Assembly: GCA_964657325.1 (NCBI GenBank)
Contig: CAZZVE010000009.1
Coordinates: forward strand, 1 to 64,000
Length of the DNA stretch: 64,000 bases
Direction: 5' to 3'
Source of the DNA: JBBQVS01 sp964657325
GTDB taxonomy: Bacteria; Chloroflexota; Ktedonobacteria; Ktedonobacterales; Ktedonobacteraceae
Part shown: piece by piece, positions 16,516-25,225 of the stretch
Position numbering within the stretch: the first letter of the stretch is position 1
Layout: the number at the start of each line of letters is the position of its first letter
Notes under the pieces: model-generated
The model's database searches: none
What the model was told of the DNA's origin: nothing
The model's input: the letters and a program-made list of their open reading frames with translations, nothing else
Program-made: the position numbers and the translations under genes

Positions 16516-16548
16516 ACAGAAGAGAGAGCGTATTTGCTATCATTTTCT
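16400..16548 (+). ncRNA. Candidate TnpB guide RNA (omega/re-RNA) region
   Basis: In studied IS200/IS605 and IS607 elements the guide RNA overlaps the tnpB 3' end and ends at the element right end. Here that corresponds to the tnpB tail and about 30 nt beyond, to the inverted repeat at 16529-16548. Exact limits and fold cannot be read from sequence alone, so this is positional inference. Confidence 0.3.
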
Positions 16549-16650
16549 GAAACTGTTATACTTTCCATAATTCACTTACTGGAGTTTAGGAGAAGTTTAT
16601 ATCTCTCTCCTGTGAGGAATGCTCATTCATTTTTTTAGGAGGATGAAGCA

Positions 16651-18072
16651 TTGGCTACCGATGTTGTAACCATTCCCGAAGAGCAAGGCATTGAAACGCA
16701 TGGTATCGAACGTGTGTCGCCAACAACCCGTACTCACGTCCGCATTTTCGACAACTTCACCATGTGGCTCTCCGCCAACTTAGTGCTCTCCACGTTCGCC
16801 CTTGGCACGCTTGCCATCCCTGTCTTCAAACTTGGATTTTGGGATAGCGTAGCCGTCATCATCATTTTTAATGTACTTGGTGTACTACCACCAGCGTTTT
16901 TCTCCACCTTAGGTCCGAAGTTGGGCTTGAGGCAGATGACCATCTCGCGTTTCTCATTTGGCTGGGTCGGGGCCATTATCATGGCACTGTTTAACATTGC
17001 CGCGTGTATTGGCTGGTCCGCCGTAAATGTGATCGTCGGTGGTCAATTGCTCGTCGCGTTGAGTCACGGTGGCATTCCTCTTTGGGCCGGTATCCTGCTG
17101 ATTGCCATTCTCACAACCATCGTCAGTATCTATGGATATAGATATGTTCATAGTTATGAGCGTTATGCATGGATTCCGATGGCAGTCATATTCGTTATCT
17201 TGCTCATCGTAGCTGCTCCTCACTTCAGTGCTATACCAACACAAAATGCTGGTGCTGCTGAGGTAGCTGCCTTTATCACCTTTGGCGGTGCTATTTATGG
17301 ATTCGCTACTGGATGGAGTTCCTACGCGGCTGACTATAATGTCAATCAGCCTGAACAAACCTCCCCTAGTCGCGTCTTCTGGCTCACGTTCCTGGGCATT
17401 GCTGTTCCCTGCGTGTTGCTAGAAACGTTGGGTGTGGCCTTCACCACTGCATTGGGTAGCGTGAAAGCGTGGAATACTGCATTTGGTTCATTTGGTGATG
17501 TTGGTGGTTTGCTTTCCGCCGTTGTCAGTCCGCTTGGAGGTTTCGGCTCCTTCATTCTCGTGTTGCTAGCACTAAGTATCATTGCTAATAATATTCCGAA
17601 CGATTATAGTTTGGGATTAAGCATGCAGGTACTTGGAAAAACCTTTCAGCGGGTAAAGCGTTACGTCTGGACCCTGATTGGTGCAGTGATTTATATTGCT
17701 ATCGCGCTGATCGGCTCGACCAATTTCTCTGGCACACTCGACAACTTCCTGTTGCTGATTAGCTACTGGCTAGCTCCCTGGACAGTCATTCTTGTATTAG
17801 AGCATTTTGTCTTCCGTCATGGACGCTACAACGTAGATGATTGGAACACGCGTAGCCGACTCCCTATCGGTTGGGCTGCTATTGTATCTATGGCAATTGG
17901 TCTGGTAGGCGTCTATCTTGGTGCTTCACAACTGCTCTTCACTGGCCCTATCGCGGCACGGCTCGGCACGGATATTGGCTTCGAGCTTGGCTTTGTGTTC
18001 GCTGGTATCGCTTACTTCTTCCTGCGACGTGTTGAACTGAATAACAATTCACGTGAAAAAGTTTTAGAGTAG
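16651..18072 (+). CDS. NCS1-family purine/allantoin-type permease
   Basis: A 473-residue nucleobase:cation symporter-1 protein with about 12 membrane segments. The N-terminal part IFDNFTMWLSANLVLSTFAL and GLRQMTISRFSFGW are typical of the cytosine/purine/uracil/allantoin permease family. NIPNDYSLGLSMQVLG and the cytoplasmic RHGRYNVDDW near residue 390 also fit. Substrate cannot be fixed from sequence; the neighbouring uric acid and allantoin genes suggest a purine, urate or allantoin. The start is TTG at 16651 with TTAGGAGGA just upstream. The gene is convergent with the Rieske oxygenase gene that follows. Confidence 0.88.
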   Translation: MATDVVTIPEEQGIETHGIERVSPTTRTHVRIFDNFTMWLSANLVLSTFALGTLAIPVFKLGFWDSVAVIIIFNVLGVLPPAFFSTLGPKLGLRQMTISRFSFGWVGAIIMALFNIAACIGWSAVNVIVGGQLLVALSHGGIPLWAGILLIAILTTIVSIYGYRYVHSYERYAWIPMAVIFVILLIVAAPHFSAIPTQNAGAAEVAAFITFGGAIYGFATGWSSYAADYNVNQPEQTSPSRVFWLTFLGIAVPCVLLETLGVAFTTALGSVKAWNTAFGSFGDVGGLLSAVVSPLGGFGSFILVLLALSIIANNIPNDYSLGLSMQVLGKTFQRVKRYVWTLIGAVIYIAIALIGSTNFSGTLDNFLLLISYWLAPWTVILVLEHFVFRHGRYNVDDWNTRSRLPIGWAAIVSMAIGLVGVYLGASQLLFTGPIAARLGTDIGFELGFVFAGIAYFFLRRVELNNNSREKVLE

Positions 18073-18185
18073 AAATGTCAAAAGAAGCCTATGGCCTAGA
18101 CGATGTTGGTCTTGCCGTGGCTTCGGTAGCCATAAGAAATCAATGACGTTGATTCCCGTCGTTCCAGCACAAAGGCGTGCTCTAC

Positions 18186-19151
18186 TCAAGCGGTTCCAAA
18201 ACTCAGACCCAACTCTTTGAGCCACTTGCGGTAGGCAATAGCGGTTCGATCAGAGCGAAGATGTAGTTCGGCTTGTAAATCAAGTGGTAAAAGCTCAGGT
18301 CTTTGTGATTCCACGATTGGAATGTCTTGATAGGTAATTGCATCCTCAAACGTTCTCACCTCTTCATCAGAACTATCTCCATAATCCATCGCTACATAGG
18401 TCCATGCAATTGAGCGTCGTTCCGCGACAGGCGTAACGGTAAAGTACATCGCAAAACGCGGGCCACCCGAAGACTTCACAAAGGAAGCCGACAATGGACG
18501 CATAACCGTATATGTATAACTTATTCTTGCTCCCTTGCCTGTACCATCTGGATCAGGTTGCCACACAGAGACATCCTTCGCGGTTACACCATCCTCTGTC
18601 GTCTCAGTACTATAATCTGAAAGTTCTGCGTGCTCTGGGTCCCCTAACAACCCTTGATGCACAAAAGGGAAGTGTGTCACGTCCAGGAAATTCTCTACCA
18701 CTCTTGGCCCGTTTGCATTGATAGCATATGGACCACAATGAACCTTACGAAATGTTGCATCATCCCATTGTGGAAACACAGGAATATCATGCGAGGGACT
18801 GCCCAATGTTATCCATATCCAGTCGTATTTCTCCCGAACCTGATAGGTAATTGCATGCGCCGTTGTAGGCGGCGTTTGCAGAGGGTGAGCAGGAAAGCGA
18901 ACACATTGCCCATCCTCGTTGTACGTCCAGCCGTGATACGGACAGATAAGCATACAATTCTCGACTTTGCCAAGTGAAAGCTTTGTTCCGCGGTGCAGAC
19001 AGATATCACGCCAAGCATGAACTCTGTCACCAACACGCCACAAAACGATATCCTCTTCTAGCAAGCGCACAGCAAGAGGCTTTCCTTCCTCGATATCTGA
19101 TACATGCGCTACCACATGCCAATCATTAACAAGAACGAGATCGTCGAGCAT
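18186..19151 (-). CDS. Rieske non-haem iron oxygenase
   Basis: A 321-residue aromatic ring-hydroxylating-type oxygenase. The Rieske [2Fe-2S] ligands are Cys51/His53 (CLHRG) and Cys70/His73 (CPYHGW). The mononuclear iron site is ENFLDVTHFPFVHQG with Asp157, His160 and His165. The length fits single-component O- or N-demethylase-like members such as vanillate or methylxanthine demethylases. No reductase gene lies beside it. It is divergent from the uricase operon, so a role in trimming methylated purines is possible, but this rests on context only. The ATG at 19151 has AAAGGAAA upstream. Confidence 0.85.
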   Translation of the reverse strand: MLDDLVLVNDWHVVAHVSDIEEGKPLAVRLLEEDIVLWRVGDRVHAWRDICLHRGTKLSLGKVENCMLICPYHGWTYNEDGQCVRFPAHPLQTPPTTAHAITYQVREKYDWIWITLGSPSHDIPVFPQWDDATFRKVHCGPYAINANGPRVVENFLDVTHFPFVHQGLLGDPEHAELSDYSTETTEDGVTAKDVSVWQPDPDGTGKGARISYTYTVMRPLSASFVKSSGGPRFAMYFTVTPVAERRSIAWTYVAMDYGDSSDEEVRTFEDAITYQDIPIVESQRPELLPLDLQAELHLRSDRTAIAYRKWLKELGLSFGTA

Positions 19152-19279
19152 AGAAATTTCCTTTCAAAAGGAGCTACCTGTTTAGCTATCATCATAGCAT
19201 AGAAAAAGGGCTGACTCTGATGCCTTTAGAGGGCGGATTCGCTAGTAGCAGTGCCATGTGTTACACTTTGTTACATAAA

Positions 19280-19305
19280 TTTCTTTGTGATGCGAAACAA
19301 AGAAA
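19280..19305. promoter_or_regulatory. Dyad TTTCTTTG-N10-CAAAGAAA upstream of the uricase operon
   Basis: Perfect 8-bp arms at 19280-19287 and 19298-19305 lie in the divergent region between the Rieske gene and uraD, ending 21 nt before the uraD start. A second related arm CTTTGTT lies at 19266-19272. This is a candidate binding site for a purine-catabolism regulator, though no regulator gene is adjacent. Confidence 0.4.
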
Positions 19306-19326
19306 GAATATGGATAAGGAACCTAC

Positions 19327-19869
19327 GTGAGTTCTCAACGGATAACATTACAAGAGATAAATGGGTATGACCAGGAGCATTTTGTTACAGCCCTGCGTGG
19401 ACTATTCGAGGGACCACCGTGGATAGTGACACAAAGCTGGTATGCTCGTCCATTTGCTACACTTACACACATGCATCAAACATTTTGTCGTGTGATGTAC
19501 GATGCATCTCTTGAGCAACAAATAGCACTCCTTCAGGCTCATCCTGATTTGGTTGGACGGGCAGCATTAGCTGGCACACTCACACCTGAGTCAACGCACG
19601 AACAGGCCTCGGCTGGTTTGGATACGCTTTCACCTGAGGAAGTTGCTACATTTACGCAGCTTAATCAGAGCTATCAAAGTCGCTTTGGCTTTCCATTTGT
19701 GATTTGTGTGCGTGAAAATAAGAAAGCGAGTATTCTGGCAGGCTTTTCCAACCGTCTTCATCATTCACGTCCACAAGAGGTCGAACTTGCTCTAGCTGAA
19801 GTTGCCAAGATTTGTCTTTTCCGTTTACACGATCTTGTAGCGCAAGATGAAATACAAGGAGGGCTTTGA
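19327..19869 (+). CDS. uraD: 2-oxo-4-hydroxy-4-carboxy-5-ureidoimidazoline (OHCU) decarboxylase
   Basis: A 180-residue OHCU decarboxylase, which makes S-allantoin from OHCU, the third step of urate breakdown. Family motifs are GLFEGPPWI near residue 26, LLQAHPDLVGRAALAGTLTP with the catalytic His, STHEQASAGLD, and FGFPFVICVRENKKASIL near 120. The start is GTG at 19327 with AAGGA upstream. It is the first gene of the operon and its stop overlaps the uricase ribosome site region, so translation is probably coupled. Confidence 0.93.
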   Translation: MSSQRITLQEINGYDQEHFVTALRGLFEGPPWIVTQSWYARPFATLTHMHQTFCRVMYDASLEQQIALLQAHPDLVGRAALAGTLTPESTHEQASAGLDTLSPEEVATFTQLNQSYQSRFGFPFVICVRENKKASILAGFSNRLHHSRPQEVELALAEVAKICLFRLHDLVAQDEIQGGL

Positions 19870-19871
19870 AC

Positions 19872-20819
19872 ATGGAGCATACCTATGAGATTAGTTATGG
19901 GAAAGCACACGTTCCCGTCTATCGCGTGTATGCCACTCCGCTTTCAGGGGTTCCGCCTCTTCCCGAATCACTCTTTACGGGCAGAGAAAACATTCTTTTT
20001 GCGATGGAGGTGGATGTTGAGGTCTTCGGAAAGAATTTTCTGCCCGCGTATACACATGGTGATAATAGCATGATCGTGGCGACCGACACGATGAAAAACT
20101 TTATCCTCCGACAAGCACTTACATTTAGTGGCTCGACCCTCGAAGCATTTCTCACGTTGCTCGGTCAACAATTTCTCACAACCTATCCCACAATGGAGCG
20201 ACTACAATTGACAGGAAGAGAACTTCCCTTTCCACCAGCCCAAATCGTACAAAAGAATCATGCTCACGTTGAAGATAGTAACGTGCTGTTCAAACGTTCG
20301 CACGACGATTATGCCGTCGCAAGCATGGACTTTGTTGCGCATGGAAAAGATATTGTCATGACAAACCATCGTTGCGGACGTGTGGAACTTCAACTACTCA
20401 AAGTTTCTGGTAGCGCATTTACTAATTTCGTCCGTGATGACTATACGACATTACCTGAACGGGTAGACCGTCCCTTATTTATCTATCTCGATGTCTATTG
20501 GAAATATACAGGCGTTTCCGATGTAAAGGAACGTTACATTCCTAGTGAGCAGGTGCGCGATGTGGTGCAGACTGTATTCCATGAATTTGTGAGCGAGTCT
20601 ATTCAGCATCTTGTGCATGAAATGGGACTTCGACTTCTGATGCGCTTTCCTCAAATGGCTGAGGTGAGCTTTGAAGGACAAAATCGCACACGAGACCTCA
20701 TAGGCGTATCTGAAACCGATGCTCAACAAAAGGTATACAGTGATCCTTTTCCAGCGTATGGTATGATCAAACTGACAATAACTCGAACAGAAAGTCATGC
20801 TTCGAGTGAGGGGCAATAA
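19872..20819 (+). CDS. pucL: Urate oxidase (uricase)
   Basis: A 315-residue cofactor-free uricase, oxidising urate to 5-hydroxyisourate and H2O2. Recognisable parts are ISYGKAHVPVYRV at the start, the GDNSMIVATDTMKN active-site region with the Thr-Lys dyad partner, LKVSGSAFTNFVRDDYTTLPE near 180 and the DPFPAYGMIKLTI end. ATG at 19872 is preferred to a TTG at 19866 because GGAGG at 19858-19862 is then properly spaced. It overlaps the HIU hydrolase by one base (TAATG), which indicates tight coupling of the first steps of urate degradation. Confidence 0.95.
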   Translation: MEHTYEISYGKAHVPVYRVYATPLSGVPPLPESLFTGRENILFAMEVDVEVFGKNFLPAYTHGDNSMIVATDTMKNFILRQALTFSGSTLEAFLTLLGQQFLTTYPTMERLQLTGRELPFPPAQIVQKNHAHVEDSNVLFKRSHDDYAVASMDFVAHGKDIVMTNHRCGRVELQLLKVSGSAFTNFVRDDYTTLPERVDRPLFIYLDVYWKYTGVSDVKERYIPSEQVRDVVQTVFHEFVSESIQHLVHEMGLRLLMRFPQMAEVSFEGQNRTRDLIGVSETDAQQKVYSDPFPAYGMIKLTITRTESHASSEGQ

Positions 20820-21181
20820 TGGGAGGTCGTCTCACTACACACGTACTTGATACGGCACAAGGTTGTCCAGCTTCTGACGTAATCATTGAACTTTGGCGAC
20901 ACAACGCTCAAGATGGTGAAGGTAGTTTGTTGAAGACCGTATACACTAATGCTGATGGACGTACTAGCGAGCCACTGCTAGCAAATGATGACCTGATGGT
21001 CGGTATTTATGAGTTGGTGTTTATCGTTGGAAAGTATTTTGCTACTCAAGAGAAAACTCATAGCACACTCCCATTTCTTGATCGCATTCCTGTCCGTTTT
21101 GGCATCGCCGACGCAAACGCTCATTATCATATTCCATTGCTCGTTTCACCTTGGGCCTATAGTACGTATCGAGGGAGTTGA
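20819..21181 (+). CDS. 5-hydroxyisourate hydrolase (transthyretin-like)
   Basis: A 120-residue HIU hydrolase that opens 5-hydroxyisourate to OHCU. The start MGGRLTTHVLDTAQGCPASD, the central RTSEPL and the C-terminal YRGS tetrapeptide are the family hallmarks. The catalytic set (His8-like, Arg of IELWRHN, His of HYHIPLLVSP and the final Tyr-Arg-Gly-Ser) is complete. The ATG at 20819 overlaps the uricase stop. It lies 3 nt before the next gene. Confidence 0.94.
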   Translation: MGGRLTTHVLDTAQGCPASDVIIELWRHNAQDGEGSLLKTVYTNADGRTSEPLLANDDLMVGIYELVFIVGKYFATQEKTHSTLPFLDRIPVRFGIADANAHYHIPLLVSPWAYSTYRGS

Positions 21182-21184
21182 GTT

Positions 21185-22423
21185 GTGACCATCGAAACTG
21201 TCATGCAGAGATGTGACATCCTTGGAACGTACAGTGAGGAACCAAATCGCCTCACACGTTCATTCGCGTCACCAGCGATGCATAAAGTCAATCAGCTTGT
21301 TGGAGAATGGATGAGCGAGGCTGGTATGAGCGTTCAGCAGGACGCTGTGGGCAATGTGATAGGACGCTACGAGGGAAGTTCTCCTACTGCTAAGACGTTG
21401 CTTCTGGGTTCACATCTCGATACCGTGCGCGACGCCGGCAAGTATGATGGACCGCTCGGTGTCATGGTTGCACTTGCTTGCGTTGAACGTTTACATGCTC
21501 GCAAGGAACGCCTCCCATTTGCCATAGAGGTACTCGGTTTTGCCGATGAGGAAGGCTTACGCTATCATAGTGCCTATATTGGAAGCAAGGCTATGACAGG
21601 GACGTTCGACCTTGATGCACTTTCTCTAACCGACGCCGATGGTATTCCCATGCGGCAAGCGATTCAAGTATTTGGAGGCAACCCTGATCCTGTCGTGCTA
21701 CGTACTGCTCGCTGGCAACGTGATGAACTCCTGGCCTATTGTGAAGTTCATATCGAGCAGGGACCAGTGCTTGAAACTCGCCATCTTCCTGTCTGCGTCG
21801 TTTCAGCTATTGCAGGTCAGAAGCGCATTGCTGTACGTTTTACAGGCGAAGCGGGACATGCGGGTACTGTTCCAATGACGCTTAGGCATGATGCGCTCTG
21901 TGTTGCCGCCGAATTTATACTGACCGTCGAAGCACTCGCACATGATCTCCCACGACTCGTTGCTACCGTTGGACAAGTCAACGTGCAACCAGGGGCGAGT
22001 AATGTTATACCAGGAGAGGTGACGTTAAGTCTGGATGTACGCCATCGGGATGATAGTGTATGCGAGAAGGCATGTCGCCATTTGAAGAAACAAGCGCGTC
22101 AGATTAGTCGAATGCGGCATGTCTCATCCGATTGGCAGCTTTTGCAGGAACATCCCTCTGTCCCCTGTTCGACACGAGTAACCAAGATTTTGGCTCAATC
22201 TATTAGAGAGCTAAACTATCCAGCACTTTCTATTGCGAGTGGAGCCGGACATGATGCTGTGACGTTAAGCACCCTCACTGATGTGGGTATGTTGTTTGTG
22301 CGCTGTCGTGGCGGCGTTAGCCATAACCCAGCAGAGTCGGTGACGACAGAAGATGTAGAAGTAGCGATTGCGGTGGTAGAGCGTTTTCTGATGCTACTAG
22401 CACAGGAGGAAATGAGCGCATGA
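21185..22423 (+). CDS. allC: Allantoate amidohydrolase (M20 family)
   Basis: A 412-residue binuclear metallohydrolase of the M20/AllC-type (allantoate amidohydrolase / N-carbamoyl amino acid hydrolase). Metal ligands are His77 and Asp79 (LGSHLDTV), Asp88 (KYDGPLGV), the DEEG glutamates at 122-123, the HIEQGP motif near 195, and His in GVSHNPAES near the end. AllC releases ammonia and CO2 from allantoate to give ureidoglycine. Sequence cannot fully separate it from ureidoglycolate amidohydrolase, but the adjacent allantoinase supports allantoate. The start is GTG at 21185; its end overlaps allB by 4 nt. Confidence 0.88.
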   Translation: MTIETVMQRCDILGTYSEEPNRLTRSFASPAMHKVNQLVGEWMSEAGMSVQQDAVGNVIGRYEGSSPTAKTLLLGSHLDTVRDAGKYDGPLGVMVALACVERLHARKERLPFAIEVLGFADEEGLRYHSAYIGSKAMTGTFDLDALSLTDADGIPMRQAIQVFGGNPDPVVLRTARWQRDELLAYCEVHIEQGPVLETRHLPVCVVSAIAGQKRIAVRFTGEAGHAGTVPMTLRHDALCVAAEFILTVEALAHDLPRLVATVGQVNVQPGASNVIPGEVTLSLDVRHRDDSVCEKACRHLKKQARQISRMRHVSSDWQLLQEHPSVPCSTRVTKILAQSIRELNYPALSIASGAGHDAVTLSTLTDVGMLFVRCRGGVSHNPAESVTTEDVEVAIAVVERFLMLLAQEEMSA

Positions 22424-23778
22424 GTTCTTATGATCTAATTGTGCGTCATGGAATCGTCGTCACTTCCACTGAGGTGAGGCAAGCCGACATTGCTGTCGCC
22501 GATGGTCGTATCGTTGCGCTTGATCCTGATCTTACAGGCTCAGGCAAAGAAGAGATTGACGCAAGCGGTTTACATATTTTCCCTGGCGTCATTGATGCAC
22601 ACGTTCATTTTAACGAGCCGGGGCGTACTTCCTGGGAGGGCTTTGCCACTGGCACAAAAGCACTTGCCGCCGGTGGAACCACTTCATATTTTGATATGCC
22701 GCTCAATGCCCATCCACCAACACTTGACGCGCCAAGTTTTGATATGAAACTCGCAGCCGCGCGAGCTTCATCTCTGGTTGACTTTGCCTTGTGGGGAGGG
22801 TTAGTACCAGGAAATGTTTCAAACATGGAAGAGTTAGCCGAACGGGGCGTGATTGGCTTCAAAGCCTTTATGAGTAATAGTGGCATCGACGACTTTTTAG
22901 CCATTGACGACCTGACGCTCTATGAAGGCATGGCACAAGCAGCCAAATTGGGAAGGCTTGTTGCCGTCCACGCCGAAAACGACTCCATCACAAGCAACCT
23001 TGCTCGTAGGGCTATCGAACAGGGAAGAACTGGGAAACGTGACTATCTCGCCTCTCGTCCAGTTATCGCAGAGTTAGAGGCGATAGGACGCGCCATTCTC
23101 ATGGCAAGCGAGACAGGCTGTTCTCTACACATCGTCCATGTGAGCACAGGTCGTGGCGTTCGTCTGGTCACTGATGCGCGAGCGCGAGGAGTAAACGTAA
23201 GTTGTGAGACATGTCCTCATTATCTCGTTCTCACTGAAGATGATGTAGTAGCGTTGGGTGCTGTTGCGAAGTGTGCACCACCTCTGCGTTCAGAGGCAGA
23301 ACGCGAGGAGCTATGGCAGCAAGTGTTGACAGGAAACGTCCCGATGATTGCATCTGACCATTCACCAGCACCTGCCGACATGAAAACGGATAGCAACTTT
23401 TTCCGTGTCTGGGGTGGAATATCAGGTTGCCAGTCTCTCTTGTCACTCCTCCTAACAGATGGCTATAAGCAACGCACTCTCGCCTTGACCGCGATTGCCT
23501 CTTTAACGGCAGAGTATGTTGCGCACCGTTTTGGCCTATTTCCTCACAAGGGGCGTCTCGCTTTAGACGTAGATGCCGATATGGTCCTGGTAGACCTGCG
23601 AGAGAGCTACGAGTTACGAGCAACCGATCTGTTCTACCGCCATCAGCAGAGTCCCTATATAGGTAAATCGTTGCGCGGGCGCATTGTATCTACACTCGTG
23701 CGCGGCCAAACGATTTTTCATGAGGGAACCTTTGCCTCCGCACCTATTGGACAGTTGCTACGACCCGCTATACTATAA
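22420..23778 (+). CDS. allB: Allantoinase
   Basis: A 452-residue cyclic amidohydrolase converting allantoin to allantoate. The zinc ligands His61 and His63 are in DAHVHFNEPGRTSWEG, and the carbamylated Lys148 is in GFKAFMSNSG; further ligands lie in VHAENDS, LHIVHVSTG and ASDHSPAP. The GRTSWEGF motif after HVHFNEPG and the KAFM lysine motif distinguish it from dihydroorotase. The ATG at 22420 overlaps the allC stop. It ends 55 nt before the xanthine dehydrogenase genes. Confidence 0.94.
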   Translation: MSSYDLIVRHGIVVTSTEVRQADIAVADGRIVALDPDLTGSGKEEIDASGLHIFPGVIDAHVHFNEPGRTSWEGFATGTKALAAGGTTSYFDMPLNAHPPTLDAPSFDMKLAAARASSLVDFALWGGLVPGNVSNMEELAERGVIGFKAFMSNSGIDDFLAIDDLTLYEGMAQAAKLGRLVAVHAENDSITSNLARRAIEQGRTGKRDYLASRPVIAELEAIGRAILMASETGCSLHIVHVSTGRGVRLVTDARARGVNVSCETCPHYLVLTEDDVVALGAVAKCAPPLRSEAEREELWQQVLTGNVPMIASDHSPAPADMKTDSNFFRVWGGISGCQSLLSLLLTDGYKQRTLALTAIASLTAEYVAHRFGLFPHKGRLALDVDADMVLVDLRESYELRATDLFYRHQQSPYIGKSLRGRIVSTLVRGQTIFHEGTFASAPIGQLLRPAIL

Positions 23779-23833
23779 ATCACGCATACAAATTCCTTGC
23801 ACACGTCGCAGGATACTTAGAAGGTAGATATTT

Positions 23834-25225
23834 ATGTGGCAAACATATTTGCGCCCAACAAGTCTTGAAGAGACATTGGAACTTCTCTCTCAGTTCGCGG
23901 GACAAGCCCGTCTGATTGCAGGTGGAACTGATGTCCTCGTCGAGTTACAACGTGGTGTCAAACCAACTACAACACTCATTGATATTACGGCACTGCATGA
24001 TTTAAAGTCTATTCACATCGAAGGAGACTATATCTCGCTCGGTGCTCTCACTACTCATAATGATATCGTAGCCTCTGCTGACTGTGTACGGTACGCTCTA
24101 CCATTAGCACAAGCGTGTTGGGAAGTGGGCGCACCTCAAATTCGCACTCGCGCGACGATAGCAGGCAATCTTGTTACAGCTTCACCAGCGAACGATACTA
24201 TTAGTCCACTCATGGCATTGGGCGCGGAAGTGGTTCTTGTTAGCACCACAGGAAAGCGCGTTGTCTCGTTACACGACTTTTATCCTGGCTTTCGTCGTAC
24301 CGCACTTAGACCAGATGAACTACTGTACGCAATTCGTATTCCTCTGATGAAGCCTGAGCAGCGAGGTCTCTTTCTCAAACTAGGATTACGTCGCGCACAG
24401 GCTATTTCAGTTCTCAATATCGCATTTGTACTCACCTTTTCTGGTGAATATGTGAGTACAGCATCCATTGCTCTCGGCTGTCTAGCACCAACCATCGTGC
24501 ATGCTTCTACGGTTGAGGCGTTCCTACAAGGCAAACGCCTTGATAGTGCGGTGTGTGCAGAAGCTGGACGACTCGCCAATGAAGATGTCAACCCCATCGA
24601 CGACATTCGTGGCTCAGGAGTCTACCGACGCGAAACACTAGCCAATCTGGTGACGCTTGGATTACAACGCATCGCTGCAAACACACAAGCTGAGGAATGG
24701 GTAACGCAACCAGTGCTTCTCGACACGAGTGAACATGAAGCTATGCCCGCTCCTTTTGATAACATTATTGACACAACTATCAACGGTCGCTCCTATCAGC
24801 TAGTGAATGCACAGCATAAAACACTACTCAATGCAGTTCGTGAAAATGTTGAGTTAACCGGAACAAAAGAGGGTTGCGCTGAAGGTGAATGTGGAGCATG
24901 CACAGTCTGGTTAAACGGACAAGCGGTTATGTCTTGTCTCGTCCCTGCACCACAGGCTCATCACGGCACAATTACCACTATCGAAGGACTGGCGAACGGC
25001 GACGAACTTCATCCCCTGCAACAAGCGTTCATTGATTCAGCGGCGGTGCAGTGTGGCTACTGCATTCCTGGTATGCTGATGGCGGGTGCGAAGCTGCTAC
25101 AAGAGTGTCCACATCCCGATATGGATCAGATACAAATAGCACTTAGCGGCAATATTTGCCGTTGCACAGGGTACCGCAAAATTCTTGACGCAGTTTCACG
25201 CGTGAGCGTAGGAGATAAAGTATGA
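23834..25225 (+). CDS. Xanthine dehydrogenase FAD/[2Fe-2S] fusion subunit
   Basis: A 463-residue protein joining two usually separate parts of molybdenum hydroxylases. Residues 1-285 are the FAD domain (LIAGGTDVLVELQRG, TIAGNLVTASPANDT) with its C-terminal module. Residues 308-460 are the two-cluster ferredoxin domain with all eight ligands: Cys348, 353, 356, 368 and Cys407, 410, 442, 444 (GNICRCTGY). The order FAD-then-FeS is the reverse of the common XdhA fusion. It shuttles electrons from the molybdenum subunit encoded next, whose ATG overlaps its stop by 4 nt. In this operon the substrate is very likely xanthine or hypoxanthine. Confidence 0.9.
   Translation: MWQTYLRPTSLEETLELLSQFAGQARLIAGGTDVLVELQRGVKPTTTLIDITALHDLKSIHIEGDYISLGALTTHNDIVASADCVRYALPLAQACWEVGAPQIRTRATIAGNLVTASPANDTISPLMALGAEVVLVSTTGKRVVSLHDFYPGFRRTALRPDELLYAIRIPLMKPEQRGLFLKLGLRRAQAISVLNIAFVLTFSGEYVSTASIALGCLAPTIVHASTVEAFLQGKRLDSAVCAEAGRLANEDVNPIDDIRGSGVYRRETLANLVTLGLQRIAANTQAEEWVTQPVLLDTSEHEAMPAPFDNIIDTTINGRSYQLVNAQHKTLLNAVRENVELTGTKEGCAEGECGACTVWLNGQAVMSCLVPAPQAHHGTITTIEGLANGDELHPLQQAFIDSAAVQCGYCIPGMLMAGAKLLQECPHPDMDQIQIALSGNICRCTGYRKILDAVSRVSVGDKV

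Larger units (their letters stand above)
14677..16548 (+). mobile_element. IS607-family insertion sequence (tnpA serine recombinase + tnpB)
   Basis: The element has two overlapping genes, a MerR-HTH serine recombinase and a TnpB. IS607 elements have no true terminal inverted repeats. The limits given here are set by repeats: ATGATAGCAAA occurs twice at the left (14681-14691 and 14701-14711) and once inverted at the right (16534-16544). The longer 16-nt form ATGATAGCAAATACGC at 14701-14716 matches the complement of 16529-16544. These are probably recombinase binding sites; true ends may be some bases outside. The element separates ureG from the NCS1 permease gene. Confidence 0.8.

Noticed and set aside
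16516..16650. Possible riboswitch upstream of the NCS1 permease
   Set aside because: No conserved purine, guanidine or other riboswitch core could be recognised by eye.
18073..18185. Possible hairpin with TATGGC/GCCATA arms between the permease and Rieske genes
   Set aside because: The arms are short and widely spaced, with no U-tract; not strong enough to call a terminator.
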